From assembly GCA_020629515.1 (NCBI GenBank), contig JAHDDE010000017.1, positions 1 to 64,000 of the forward strand: 64,000 nucleotides of DNA, in the 5' to 3' direction. The position numbers were made by a program, and so were the translations under genes. The notes beneath the pieces are model-generated. The model was not told the DNA's origin. It saw only the letters and a list, made by a program, of their open reading frames with translations, and did no database searches. The stretch's first letter is position 1; each line of letters opens with the position of its first letter. Below, piece after piece: positions 53,880-62,598 of this stretch. This stretch comes from Saprospiraceae bacterium. GTDB taxonomy: Bacteria > Bacteroidota > Bacteroidia > Chitinophagales > Saprospiraceae.

Positions 53880-54650
53880 TTATCGTATCCGGTTTATAAA
53901 CTCAGAAATAGTTTTTGAAATATCGGATGAGCCATTCAGTGTACGAATAAAAGCACTTCCAATTATGGCACCTTGACTATGATTGCAGGCAGTTTGATAG
54001 GTCTTTTTATCATGAATACCAAAACCAATAAGTCTTGGAGTATTAAGTTTCATTTTTTCTATTCTTTCAAAATAATGTTTTTGAGCATCGTCAATATTAC
54101 TTGATGTACCCGTAATACTTGACTTAGAAACAACATAGATAAATCCATTACTTAGTTCATCCGCTAATCGGATTCTTTCGTCACTGGTTTCAGGTGTGAT
54201 CAAAAATGAAATCTTGACATCGTATTTGTCAAACAAGTCTATATATTCATTCTTATATATGGACATTGGCAGATCTGGGATAATCAGTCCGTCTACTCCA
54301 GATAGCTGACATTGTTTTAAGAATTTTTCAATTCCAAATTGTAACATTTGATTGTAATATCCCATAAGAACTATGGGGACGTTGGATCGTCTTCTCGAGT
54401 CTTTGACTTGTTGAAATAGTAATGATAAGTTCATCCCATTAGAGAGAGCTATAGCACTACTTTTTTGAATAGTCTCACCATCAGCCATTGGATCAGAGTA
54501 GGGGATACCCACTTCTATTAAGTCCACTCCATTTTGTTCTAAGGCATATATTATATCCTGAGTGGCATCTTTTGTAGGATGTCCAGCTGTAAAGTATACA
54601 TTAAGTATTTCTTTGTATTTATTGGAAAAAAGAGATTCTAATCTATTCAT
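53880..54650 (-). CDS. trpA: Tryptophan synthase, alpha subunit
   Basis: It splits indole-3-glycerol phosphate to indole and glyceraldehyde 3-phosphate. I start at the ATG at 54650, which begins MNRLESLF as in the family and lies 4 nt after trpB; a GTG at 54665 overlaps trpB. It has 256 aa. YFTAGHPTKDATQDIIYALEQNGVDLIEVGIPYSDPMADGETIQKSS carries the catalytic Glu and Asp, and VDGLIIPDLP and VSKSSITGTSS follow. It is the last gene of the trp operon and converges on the carboxypeptidase gene with 5 nt between stops. Confidence 0.95.
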   Translation of the reverse strand: MNRLESLFSNKYKEILNVYFTAGHPTKDATQDIIYALEQNGVDLIEVGIPYSDPMADGETIQKSSAIALSNGMNLSLLFQQVKDSRRRSNVPIVLMGYYNQMLQFGIEKFLKQCQLSGVDGLIIPDLPMSIYKNEYIDLFDKYDVKISFLITPETSDERIRLADELSNGFIYVVSKSSITGTSSNIDDAQKHYFERIEKMKLNTPRLIGFGIHDKKTYQTACNHSQGAIIGSAFIRTLNGSSDISKTISEFINRIR

Positions 54651-54654
54651 TTTC

Positions 54655-55863
54655 TTAATGATCACTTTTGTGTTGTCCAGGATTTTTATCTAAATAGGCC
54701 GTAAAGGTTGAAAGATCTTTATCTCCTCTTCCAGATAGGCACATAATTGTGATGTCTTCTTTTTTGAGATGCATTTTATTGAGAGCAGCAAAAGCATGAG
54801 CTGTTTCTAATGCAGGAATAATTCCCTCAATTCTTGAAAGTTCCAATGCCGCTGCCAAAGCTTCTTCATCAGAAGCGTGATAGACTATAGCACGTCCCGA
54901 ACTTATCAGATGCGCGTGCTGTGGCCCAATGCCTGGGTAGTCTAATCCTGCGCTTATCGAGTAGGGCTCAATAATTTGGCCGTCTTCGGTTTGCATTAAT
55001 AATGTTTTACTACCGTGGATTATTCCTATAGTTCCTAAAACTGACGTTGCAGCAGATTCTCCAGAATTGACCCCTTTGCCTGCAGCCTCCACAGCGACAA
55101 TTTTTACATCCAAATCATCGAGGTAGTGATAAAAAGCACCGGCAGCATTACTACCTCCACCAACACATGCTACTATATAATTTGGATTTTCTCTCCCTTC
55201 GTGCTCTTTTAATTGCCATTTCATCTCTTCACTAATCACGGACTGAAATCGAGCTACCATATCTGGATATGGATGTGGACCTACTACTGAACCTATGATA
55301 TAATGGGTATTACTTGGATTATTTATCCAGTCTCGGATTGCCTCGTTTGTTGCATCTTTTAAGGTTTGACTACCGCTCAAGGCAGGTCTGACTTCAGCAC
55401 CTAACATTTTCATCCTTGCGACATTTGGCGCTTGACGACCTATATCGACTTTACCCATATATACGATGCATTCAAGTCCCATAAGTGCGCATACCGTGGC
55501 AGTGGCAACACCATGTTGTCCAGCACCAGTTTCTGCTATTATTCTTTTCTTTCCAAGGCGTTTGGCAAGAAGTATTTGTCCTATGGTATTATTAATTTTA
55601 TGAGCGCCTGTATGATTCAGATCTTCGCGCTTTAGATATATTTTAGTGTTATATTTTTCAGAAAGACGTTTAGCAAAATATAAAGGACTCGGCCTGCCTA
55701 CATAATCTTTAAGAAGTGAGTTAAACTCTTCTTTGAATGAAGCTTCAGCAATTATCTTTTTATATTCTGATTTGAGAGTTTCGATATTACTATGAAGCAT
55801 TTCGGGAATGAAGGCTCCACCAAAGTCGCCATAAAACCCTAGTTCATCTACTTGATATTTCAT
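54655..55863 (-). CDS. trpB: Tryptophan synthase, beta subunit
   Basis: A PLP enzyme that condenses indole and serine. The 402-aa protein has the N-terminal [18 protein letters not shown] lysine K89 in [37 protein letters not shown] for the phosphate loop and LSGRGDKD near the C-terminus. It matches the TrpB1 form that pairs with TrpA. It follows trpF with a 2-nt gap. Confidence 0.97.
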   Translation of the reverse strand: MKYQVDELGFYGDFGGAFIPEMLHSNIETLKSEYKKIIAEASFKEEFNSLLKDYVGRPSPLYFAKRLSEKYNTKIYLKREDLNHTGAHKINNTIGQILLAKRLGKKRIIAETGAGQHGVATATVCALMGLECIVYMGKVDIGRQAPNVARMKMLGAEVRPALSGSQTLKDATNEAIRDWINNPSNTHYIIGSVVGPHPYPDMVARFQSVISEEMKWQLKEHEGRENPNYIVACVGGGSNAAGAFYHYLDDLDVKIVAVEAAGKGVNSGESAATSVLGTIGIIHGSKTLLMQTEDGQIIEPYSISAGLDYPGIGPQHAHLISSGRAIVYHASDEEALAAALELSRIEGIIPALETAHAFAALNKMHLKKEDITIMCLSGRGDKDLSTFTAYLDKNPGQHKSDH

Positions 55864-55865
55864 GT

Positions 55866-56486
55866 TTAGTTTTGTTTGAATTGGGTGATAAAAGAATCTA
55901 CTAACTTCACATTTTTAAGTCCAGGTTCAATTTCAAATTTGCTATTGATATCTACTCCTATAAATTGTGGATGATTTATTTTTTGTAGGCGATCTGCATC
56001 TTCGGGTCCAATACCACCTGCTAATAAGAATGGCACTTCACCTTCGTACTCAAGTAGTTTATGCCAATCAAATTTTTTACCCGTTCCTCCATGAAAAATG
56101 CTTTTGGTATCAAAAAGGAAATATTCAGAAAATGAATAAGGCAGTGTATCGATAAAATCAAAATCTTTATCAATTCCAAAAGCTTTAATTATTGGCTTGA
56201 TTTTCATAGCTTCTTCGCAAAACTCAATTGACTCGTTGCCATGTAACTGCAGATAGTCCAAATTGCAGTCGTATACATACTGTTGTAGTTCGCCAATACT
56301 TGGATTTACGAATACACCTACCCGCTTAATATTAGGTTTTATATTAATTGATATGTTATTAATAAATCTCTTTGAACCTAAATAGAAGTTTAACCCTATC
56401 ATATCTACAGATAGTCTACATATTTGATTAAGGTTATTCTGTCGATTTATACCACAAACTTTGACTATTCTATCTGTTTTATTCAC
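55866..56486 (-). CDS. trpF: Phosphoribosylanthranilate isomerase
   Basis: A TIM-barrel isomerase that converts phosphoribosylanthranilate to the CdRP intermediate. The 206-aa protein has the N-terminal [13 protein letters not shown] with catalytic Cys, [37 protein letters not shown] and [15 protein letters not shown] hairpin-bearing gap of 56 nt separates it from trpC upstream; the other trp genes are nearly contiguous. Confidence 0.94.
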   Translation of the reverse strand: MNKTDRIVKVCGINRQNNLNQICRLSVDMIGLNFYLGSKRFINNISINIKPNIKRVGVFVNPSIGELQQYVYDCNLDYLQLHGNESIEFCEEAMKIKPIIKAFGIDKDFDFIDTLPYSFSEYFLFDTKSIFHGGTGKKFDWHKLLEYEGEVPFLLAGGIGPEDADRLQKINHPQFIGVDINSKFEIEPGLKNVKLVDSFITQFKQN

Positions 56487-56515
56487 TTAATGAATGAGTT
56501 TTTGTATTGTATTTC

Positions 56516-56543
56516 ATATATCAATAATCTATTATTGATATAT
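56516..56543. repeat. Perfect AT-rich palindrome between trpC and trpF
   Basis: Twelve perfect pairs (56516-56527 with 56532-56543), plus an outer loop of four bases, lie straight after the trpC stop codon. There is no U run after it on the minus strand, so it is not a standard terminator. It could be an RNA processing site, a stability element or a weak protein-binding palindrome. Confidence 0.7.
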
Positions 56544-57340
56544 TAATTAATCTGATTTATAAATTCATTTATTAACTGCTCACACTCTTTCTCAGGAGAA
56601 GCGTGTTTCATGAATCTTTCACCAATCAGAAATCCTTTGAATCCGTATTGGTGCAACATAACTAAAGTTTCTACTTCACTCAAACCACTCTCAGCGATTT
56701 TTGGCAATTCTTGAGGGAGCTTGTCAAACAGTTTTTTGGATCGATTATAGTCAACTTCAAAGGTTGTCAAATCTCTATTATTAACTCCAATTAGACTAAC
56801 ATGTTGACTAAGTTTCTTCAATTGACTCTCACTATGCAATTCTAATAAAACATCCATTCCGAGTTCTTTAGCTATTTGGGCTAATTGGTTTACTTGATGA
56901 GGTTCTAATATCTCTGCGATAAGCAAGATGATATCCGCACCTAATGACTTCGCTTCTAATACCTGATATTCATCAATGATAAATTCTTTTCTTAATAGAG
57001 GAGTGTCTGGTAGATTTTTTCTTACTGTTGATAAGTACTGATTATGCCCCCCAAAGAAAAACTCATCAGTAAGTATCGAGATAGCAGAGGCTCCTGCGTT
57101 TATATAGCCAGTAGTGACTTTGTCTAAGTCTGCATTGAGATTAATATCTTGTTTAGAGGGAGATTTGCGCTTGAACTCCGCTATTATACCGCACTCGTTT
57201 TCTAATTGAAGTCTATTGCTCAGCTTATTGCAAGCCCTATTAAAATAAATAGTTTTTTCGAGGTCTGATGTACTCTTTTGAGCTTTAGCGATTGCTACCT
57301 CCTTTTTTTTATGGGAGACAATTTTATCTAAAATATGCAT
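56543..57340 (-). CDS. trpC: Indole-3-glycerol-phosphate synthase
   Basis: It closes the indole ring from CdRP. The 265-aa protein has the TIM-barrel signature IIAEFKRKSPSKQDIN with the catalytic Lys, ISILTDEFFFGGHNQYL, LLRKEFIIDEYQVLEAKSLGAD, VNNRDLTTFEVD and AESGLSEVETL. It is separate from TrpF, unlike in E. coli. trpG lies immediately upstream with 5 nt between them, where trpD would be expected. Confidence 0.95.
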   Translation of the reverse strand: MHILDKIVSHKKKEVAIAKAQKSTSDLEKTIYFNRACNKLSNRLQLENECGIIAEFKRKSPSKQDINLNADLDKVTTGYINAGASAISILTDEFFFGGHNQYLSTVRKNLPDTPLLRKEFIIDEYQVLEAKSLGADIILLIAEILEPHQVNQLAQIAKELGMDVLLELHSESQLKKLSQHVSLIGVNNRDLTTFEVDYNRSKKLFDKLPQELPKIAESGLSEVETLVMLHQYGFKGFLIGERFMKHASPEKECEQLINEFINQIN

Positions 57341-57345
57341 ATGTA

Positions 57346-57921
57346 CTAATTCGTGATATTTAGAAAATTGCTTAACATGGTGTCTCCATCTGGAGTCAAT
57401 ATTGACTCTGGATGAAATTGTACTCCAAATACATCATATTGTTCATGGCGGATACCCATGATCTCTCCATCTTGATCAGTGCAGGTTATAATTAATTCTT
57501 TGGGTAATGTCTCTTTATCGATTACCCACGAGTGATACCTTCCAGCTTTAAAATTTGAATCAATGTTGCTAAATATTGGGCATGACTTTGATTGGATAAA
57601 ATCCGTTTGTACCCCATGGTACACTTCTGTTAGATTTCTAAGTTTAGCTCCAAATACTTCTCCTATTGCTTGAAGTCCAAGACAAACACCTAATATTTTT
57701 TTTGATTTATAAAAGGTATTTATCACTTTTTTTAGATCACCTGCTTCATCAGGTATACCTGGCCCAGGAGATAAAACCAAATAATCAAATTTGTCCAAAT
57801 GATCAAAATCCAATTCATCATTCCTCTTAACTTCTATAGGTTGATTTAACAATTCCTGAATCGAATGGACGAGGTTGTATGTAAAGGAATCGTAATTATC
57901 AATTATTAAAACTCGATGCAT
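57346..57921 (-). CDS. trpG: Anthranilate synthase component II (glutamine amidotransferase)
   Basis: It provides ammonia from glutamine to TrpE. The 191-aa protein has the nucleophile loop LGVCLGLQAIGEVFG, VLSPGPGIPDEAG, AGRYHSWVID, and the His/Glu pair in VFGVQFHPESILTPDG. It is a stand-alone gene, not fused to TrpD, and follows trpE with a 4-nt gap. PabA (for folate) is the usual alternative, but the operon context supports TrpG; it may also serve folate synthesis. Confidence 0.94.
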   Translation of the reverse strand: MHRVLIIDNYDSFTYNLVHSIQELLNQPIEVKRNDELDFDHLDKFDYLVLSPGPGIPDEAGDLKKVINTFYKSKKILGVCLGLQAIGEVFGAKLRNLTEVYHGVQTDFIQSKSCPIFSNIDSNFKAGRYHSWVIDKETLPKELIITCTDQDGEIMGIRHEQYDVFGVQFHPESILTPDGDTMLSNFLNITN

Positions 57922-57925
57922 TGTA

Positions 57926-59299
57926 TTAAATTTTTTCTGCTAAAGAAATGGCCTTTTTAAGTGCCGCTAATTTATTGTTGACTTCTTGCAGTTCGCTTTG
58001 CTCGTCTGATTTTATCACAATTCCCGCTCCTGCTTGCCTTGTTAGAATACCATTTTGACTTAAAAAGGATCGAATAATTATGGCATGGTTCAGATCCCCA
58101 TTAAAATGAATTAATCCAATACCCCCACCATAAAATGTTCTACCATGTGGTTCGTACTTATCGATTAATTCCATTGCTCTGATCTTTGGAGCACCTGATA
58201 ATGTACCTGCTGGGAATGTATCAGCAAATATTTGATAGTTTTTTGAGTCTTTGCGGAGCTGCCCTGTAACCTTAGAGACAAGATGTATGACATGACTGAA
58301 ATATTGTACTTCTTTGTACTTATCTACTTTGACTTTTTCGGTATTCCTACTAAGATCATTTCTGGCCAAATCAACCAGCATGACATGTTCTGAATTTTCT
58401 TTAGGATCTTTAGTCAGTTTTTCTGCTAATGCCGCATCACCTATTTTATTTCCAGTTCTTCTGAAAGTGCCAGCGATAGGATGTATTTCTGCCATACCTT
58501 CTTTTACGACTAATTGTGCTTCAGGACTTGAGCCGAATATTTTGAAGGTGCCATAGTCAAAGTAAAATAGATAGGGACTTGGGTTGACACTTCTTAAAGC
58601 TCGATATAAGTTGAGTTCATCTCCATCAAATTTAGTATGAAATTTTCTTGACAAAACGATTTGAAAGACATCACCTCGTTGACAGTGTTCTTTGCCTTTT
58701 CTTACCATGTGCAGATAATCATTGTCACTCATATTTGAGTATTCGTCACCGATAGTTTTAAATGGGGCTATGGTGTCATGGGGAGATCGAATGAATTCTA
58801 AAATTTCATCCAAATTGTCATTTTCCCCTTTAGGGACATGGTCTATGATTTTAAGGGTGTCATGAAAATGATCGATCAATATCATATTCCGATAGAAGTC
58901 ATATCTTAAGTCTGGGATATTGTCAATTCTTTTTTGAGCATCCAGTTCTATTTTTTCAAAATATTGAACACTATTATATCCAGAATATCCCACTATAGCG
59001 GACTGCCTCAATATTTCGGTGCTATCTCCTTGGATGTTGATATCGGACATGAAAGACTTGATTTCGTTCGCAATATCAAAATTTGTTTTTTCAGTGCCAT
59101 TAACATTTAGCTGTCCATCCTTAGCTGAAAGAGTGGTTAATGGGTTAAAGCATATATATGATTTGCTATCACGTTTACTGTTGTAGGCTGAACTTTCCAA
59201 CAAAACTACTTGATTATACTTCTGTCTCAACTTAATTAATAAGCTTACGGGGGTATGCAAATCTCCAACTAATTCTACCTCTTTATAATTTACTATCAT
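57926..59299 (-). CDS. trpE: Anthranilate synthase component I
   Basis: It makes anthranilate from chorismate and ammonia. The 457-aa protein has LVELVGD-type N-terminal Trp-binding features, FQIVLSRKFHTKFDGDELNLYRALRSVNPSPYLFYFDYG, IFGSSPEAQLVV, HPIAGTFRRTGN and the chorismate-binding FADTFPAGTLSGAPKIRAMELID and GGGIGLIHFNGDLNHAIIIRSF. It is the first gene of the trp operon, 13 nt after the attenuator U run. Confidence 0.96.
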   Translation of the reverse strand: MIVNYKEVELVGDLHTPVSLLIKLRQKYNQVVLLESSAYNSKRDSKSYICFNPLTTLSAKDGQLNVNGTEKTNFDIANEIKSFMSDINIQGDSTEILRQSAIVGYSGYNSVQYFEKIELDAQKRIDNIPDLRYDFYRNMILIDHFHDTLKIIDHVPKGENDNLDEILEFIRSPHDTIAPFKTIGDEYSNMSDNDYLHMVRKGKEHCQRGDVFQIVLSRKFHTKFDGDELNLYRALRSVNPSPYLFYFDYGTFKIFGSSPEAQLVVKEGMAEIHPIAGTFRRTGNKIGDAALAEKLTKDPKENSEHVMLVDLARNDLSRNTEKVKVDKYKEVQYFSHVIHLVSKVTGQLRKDSKNYQIFADTFPAGTLSGAPKIRAMELIDKYEPHGRTFYGGGIGLIHFNGDLNHAIIIRSFLSQNGILTRQAGAGIVIKSDEQSELQEVNNKLAALKKAISLAEKI

Positions 59300-59311
59300 C
59301 TACGGTTATTC

Positions 59312-59347
59312 AAAAAAAAACGGCTTGTCGGGAAATCGACAAGCCGT
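59312..59347 (-). terminator. Attenuator terminator of the trp operon
   Basis: Read on the minus strand, an 11-bp perfect stem (59337-59347 with 59320-59330) and a 6-nt loop are followed by nine U residues (59312-59320). It lies 13 nt before trpE. Bases 59339-59344 (GCTTGT on the minus strand) in the 5' arm can pair with ATAAGC at 59370-59375 in a competing stem. Confidence 0.85.
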
Positions 59348-59365
59348 ATTATATTTTAATCAATA

Positions 59366-59413
59366 TGGTGCTTATTAAAATCCCTTTAATTTAGAATTTT
59401 CATAAAGCCACCA
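59366..59413 (-). promoter_or_regulatory. Trp attenuator, protective stem (segments 1 and 2)
   Basis: The segment containing both Trp codons and the next leucine (TGGTGGCTT on the minus strand, 59405-59413) can pair with AAGCACCA (59366-59373) with one bulged G. Segment 2 overlaps ATAAGC (59370-59375), which competes for GCTTGT in the terminator. A ribosome stalled at Trp codons would mask segment 1 and free segment 2. All pairing is by eye and the antiterminator is only 6 bp. Confidence 0.6.
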
Positions 59414-59434
59414 ATTTGTTGTTAATCTATTCAT
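59375..59434 (-). CDS. Trp operon leader peptide (trpL-like)
   Basis: A 19-codon ORF on the minus strand starts MNRLTTNWWLYENSK and ends KLKGF, stop. Trp codons 8 and 9 are adjacent. It is followed by a U-tailed terminator and then trpE. An in-frame ATG ten codons upstream would lie at or before the promoter box, so the ATG at 59434 is the more likely start, giving a 5' leader of about 12 nt. The tandem Trp codons in a short ORF before trpE are the classic leader-peptide arrangement. Confidence 0.8.
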   Translation of the reverse strand: MNRLTTNWWLYENSKLKGF

Positions 59435-59450
59435 CTTCGTTAATCTACCA

Positions 59451-59481
59451 CAAATAAAATTCATTTTGATTAATATACCAA
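59451..59481 (-). promoter_or_regulatory. Promoter of the trp operon
   Basis: On the minus strand, TTG (59481-59479) is separated by 20 nt from TTTATTTG (59458-59451), one mismatch from TAnnTTTG. Transcription would start near 59446, about 12 nt before the leader ATG. The -33 element touches the 3' end of the AsmA-like gene. Confidence 0.6.
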
Positions 59482-62400
59482 TTAATTTTCTTTCTTCTTT
59501 TTAAACGGGTTTAGCTTGATCTTTCCTTTGAGAGCATCAATTTTATCTTTCTGGTCTTTAAATATGTCTTCAATATTCTTTTTTAAAGAGTCTGTCTTAC
59601 CTGCTTTAAGGCTATCCAGTATCATTTGACTTTCTTTTGACAATTCTTTTTTCGATGAGTCTATTTGTGTTTTAAGAATTTGTTCTATTGAATCTTTTGT
59701 CTCGTTCACTTCATTTTTCAAAATATTTAAAGAATCCTTGATCTTGTCTTCATAATAGTCCAAAGTATCTTCGACAGTTGATATAATCTCTTGAGTTTTG
59801 TCTGTTATTTCTTGCACAGCACTTTCTTTGATACTTTCAACTACATCACCCTTCCTAATAGCTATATCTTTAATTTTGACTTTGGGTTTAAACATTTTAC
59901 CCTGTAGAGTTAAAAATAATTCTAGCTTGACATCGCCAGGAATTGAAGCTATTTTTTTAGTGATTCCAGATTTATCCTGAATCAGGTTGAGTAAGTTTTG
60001 AGCGTCCAACTTACTTTTGGGGATACTCAATATCACATCGTAGTCTATCTCCTGATCGAAGCTATGAGATCCAGAGTATCTTATATCGATATCATTTTTA
60101 TGAAGTGTTATTTCTTGGACTATTACTTTGCCATCTTCAACTAAAAAGTACTTTTCAGTATCGTCTATACTCCATGATTTACTTAATACTTTTGAACTCC
60201 CTATAAAATTTAATAAAGAATCTATAGGAGCAAAACTTGTTATAGCACCATTATAAGTAGCTATTTCACCATATGAACTCAACGTATTCAAGATAGGAAA
60301 ATATTGAGCATCTAAAGCTGAACCCCATTTAAGTGCTCCACTATATTCGCCTTCTAAAAATGATGCGAAAGGGAGAAGTTTTTCAAAAAACAATAATTGT
60401 TTAGCCGTTTCTTCAAAAGAGATATTTTCAATGATAATATCAAAATCCACCTTTGGTGAAGTAGGTATTTGGGAATTAAAAGAACCAATTAGTCCTATTT
60501 TGCCACCAAATAGATTGGCCTTATTTTCCAGTTTAATAACCTGATTATCTAATGACATGTCGCCTAATAGTTTAGACAAGTTAATACCTTGATAGCTTAT
60601 TTTTTCTATGTTATAATCTACGTCTATTTTGATATTGCCAGGAATGTTGGAGCTGGCTTGCTCGCCTTCAGATTCACTGCCTTGTACAAATCTATCTAAT
60701 TCTATTTTATCTGAAAGGACTGAGACCCTTCCCCGCAGAGTATCATTATTAAGACCATATTGGATTAAATTTTTCAGCTCAGCGGTCCCCTTTAATTTAT
60801 TATTATTAATTGACTGGATCTCGTATTCTATCAAAGTGTTACTATCTGATAAGTAACCTATGGATTGTATCTGCGATATATCGTAATTATCATAATTGAT
60901 TTGGTCAATAGTAACGTCAGTTTTGATATTAAACTTCGGGATTTGATAGACTGTCATAGAAGTATCTGTATCTCCAGATAGAAGATCTAAATCGATCTGA
61001 GCTATAGATGTATTATTTGTGCCTTTGATATTTTGGGTGGAATTTAAGATGCTTACAATATCCTCTAAAGTACCACTCGTGAATAGTGCCTTTATACCAG
61101 GATAATTCAAATCTTCAATATTATATTCTACAGATTGATCTTTATTCTTGATATCTAACTGATCCATCCTTATCTCAATAAGGCCCTTTTTCGAATATAT
61201 ATCTGATGCTAAGAAGTCGATTTTGAAATTCTCATCATTTAAGACAATTTTATTCTTTTCCGCTAAAAATGAGGTATTCAAGGATACTTCTCCCTGTAGA
61301 ATACCTGACATCTCCTGCTCTTGTAAGGATAGAACCTCTCTGATGTCGCTTAAATCAATATATGTATTAAGTCTACTTGAAGAACTAATACCTATAGAAT
61401 TACTTGTCAAATTTATATCCCCACCTATAAAATTACTTCCACTTTTGATATCTATGTGAGAGAGTAGTATTTGATCAAAAGCATTGTTCGGATTAGAATT
61501 GTGTGCTTTGATATTTATTCCTATTTGTTCTATTTCTTTTGTTAAACCAGAATATGACAACATTCCATCCTTAATTTCTACTTCTACTTCGTAATCAGGA
61601 TATTCATTCAGTGTGCTACCGTCTATGCTTCCTTTTATATCAAATTGGCCATCGGTTTCTAATGATTGATAATTGTGTTTATATAAATCAGGTATGATCG
61701 AGAAAAGTGATTTAATGGGGGCTTCAGGAGCAGAGAAATCCGATTGATAGTTAATGGCTTCTTCGCCGATATCGATAGAGACATTAAAATTAAGTAACAG
61801 ATCATTAGCATACAATGAAGCATTGTTTATGGCTACATGATCAAAATCCCCATTTATGTTCAGAATATGTTCAGTTTTAATGTCAATTGGAAGATCTGAT
61901 AGATAAGTGTTAATATCTGCCGTTAAATTATTCTTCAATGATAAATCACCATTGCTGTAAAATAGGGTTGATGTCCCAACCAGATTATCCAAATTATAAA
62001 AGGAATTGGACTTCTGATCCTCCCAACTCAATGATATATTGTCAAGACTAATCTTATTGAAAATAAGGTTAATATCAATTTCTGATTGATCACCTTTTGT
62101 TTCTTGAGTTATTGTATAATTGTCATCGTTGTGCCAGCTTACTAAAGATAGTTGTCCATCTTTGAGTATTATCTCTTCTATTGTAATAGGAGTTGTATTG
62201 CGAAGAGCCTGAAGTAAATTTACCTTTATCCCAAACTCTTTTAATTCCAATAGTTTAGGAGCTTGTTCTTCTTTTACAACAATATCAAATAATGAAATTC
62301 TAAGATTAGGTAAACTTCTTAAAAGTGATACATCAGCATCCTCATAGGATAATTCTGCAGTGATATTCTTATTTATTTCTAATACTACCTTTTGGATAAT

Positions 62401-62490
62401 TTTTTCTTTATTGAATTCTACATAGGCCAATAGTCCAATTAAAAGAAATACAATAAATCCCAAAAGCCGAAAAATCCATTTTTTCATCAC
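59482..62490 (-). CDS. AsmA-like envelope protein with C-terminal coiled coil
   Basis: A 1002-aa protein with one N-terminal membrane helix (WIFRLLGFIVFLLIGLLAYVEF) followed by an AsmA/DUF748-like beta-rich repeated body: PNLRISLFDIVVKEE, IEEIILKDGQLSLVSW, NLFGGKIGLIGSFNS, EYSGALKWGSALDAQYFPILNTLSSYGEIATYNG. About 890-1002 form a long charged helical tail rich in KD and ES heptads ending KKKKEN. AsmA-family proteins are thought to be bridge-like lipid transporters between membranes. The usual AsmA C-terminal AsmA-2 segment (VEDGKVIVQEITLHKNDIDIRYSGSH) is present. An ATG follows immediately at the second codon. Confidence 0.82.
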   Translation of the reverse strand: MMKKWIFRLLGFIVFLLIGLLAYVEFNKEKIIQKVVLEINKNITAELSYEDADVSLLRSLPNLRISLFDIVVKEEQAPKLLELKEFGIKVNLLQALRNTTPITIEEIILKDGQLSLVSWHNDDNYTITQETKGDQSEIDINLIFNKISLDNISLSWEDQKSNSFYNLDNLVGTSTLFYSNGDLSLKNNLTADINTYLSDLPIDIKTEHILNINGDFDHVAINNASLYANDLLLNFNVSIDIGEEAINYQSDFSAPEAPIKSLFSIIPDLYKHNYQSLETDGQFDIKGSIDGSTLNEYPDYEVEVEIKDGMLSYSGLTKEIEQIGINIKAHNSNPNNAFDQILLSHIDIKSGSNFIGGDINLTSNSIGISSSSRLNTYIDLSDIREVLSLQEQEMSGILQGEVSLNTSFLAEKNKIVLNDENFKIDFLASDIYSKKGLIEIRMDQLDIKNKDQSVEYNIEDLNYPGIKALFTSGTLEDIVSILNSTQNIKGTNNTSIAQIDLDLLSGDTDTSMTVYQIPKFNIKTDVTIDQINYDNYDISQIQSIGYLSDSNTLIEYEIQSINNNKLKGTAELKNLIQYGLNNDTLRGRVSVLSDKIELDRFVQGSESEGEQASSNIPGNIKIDVDYNIEKISYQGINLSKLLGDMSLDNQVIKLENKANLFGGKIGLIGSFNSQIPTSPKVDFDIIIENISFEETAKQLLFFEKLLPFASFLEGEYSGALKWGSALDAQYFPILNTLSSYGEIATYNGAITSFAPIDSLLNFIGSSKVLSKSWSIDDTEKYFLVEDGKVIVQEITLHKNDIDIRYSGSHSFDQEIDYDVILSIPKSKLDAQNLLNLIQDKSGITKKIASIPGDVKLELFLTLQGKMFKPKVKIKDIAIRKGDVVESIKESAVQEITDKTQEIISTVEDTLDYYEDKIKDSLNILKNEVNETKDSIEQILKTQIDSSKKELSKESQMILDSLKAGKTDSLKKNIEDIFKDQKDKIDALKGKIKLNPFKKKKEN

Positions 62491-62598
62491 TTCTATTTAT
62501 TATAAGACGTGTATTGAGTGGTACAAGTATTGATTAAAAATAGTATTAACGATTTGGTAAGAAAATATCTTTTTCATCAAATAGACTATTTTTAGGCT

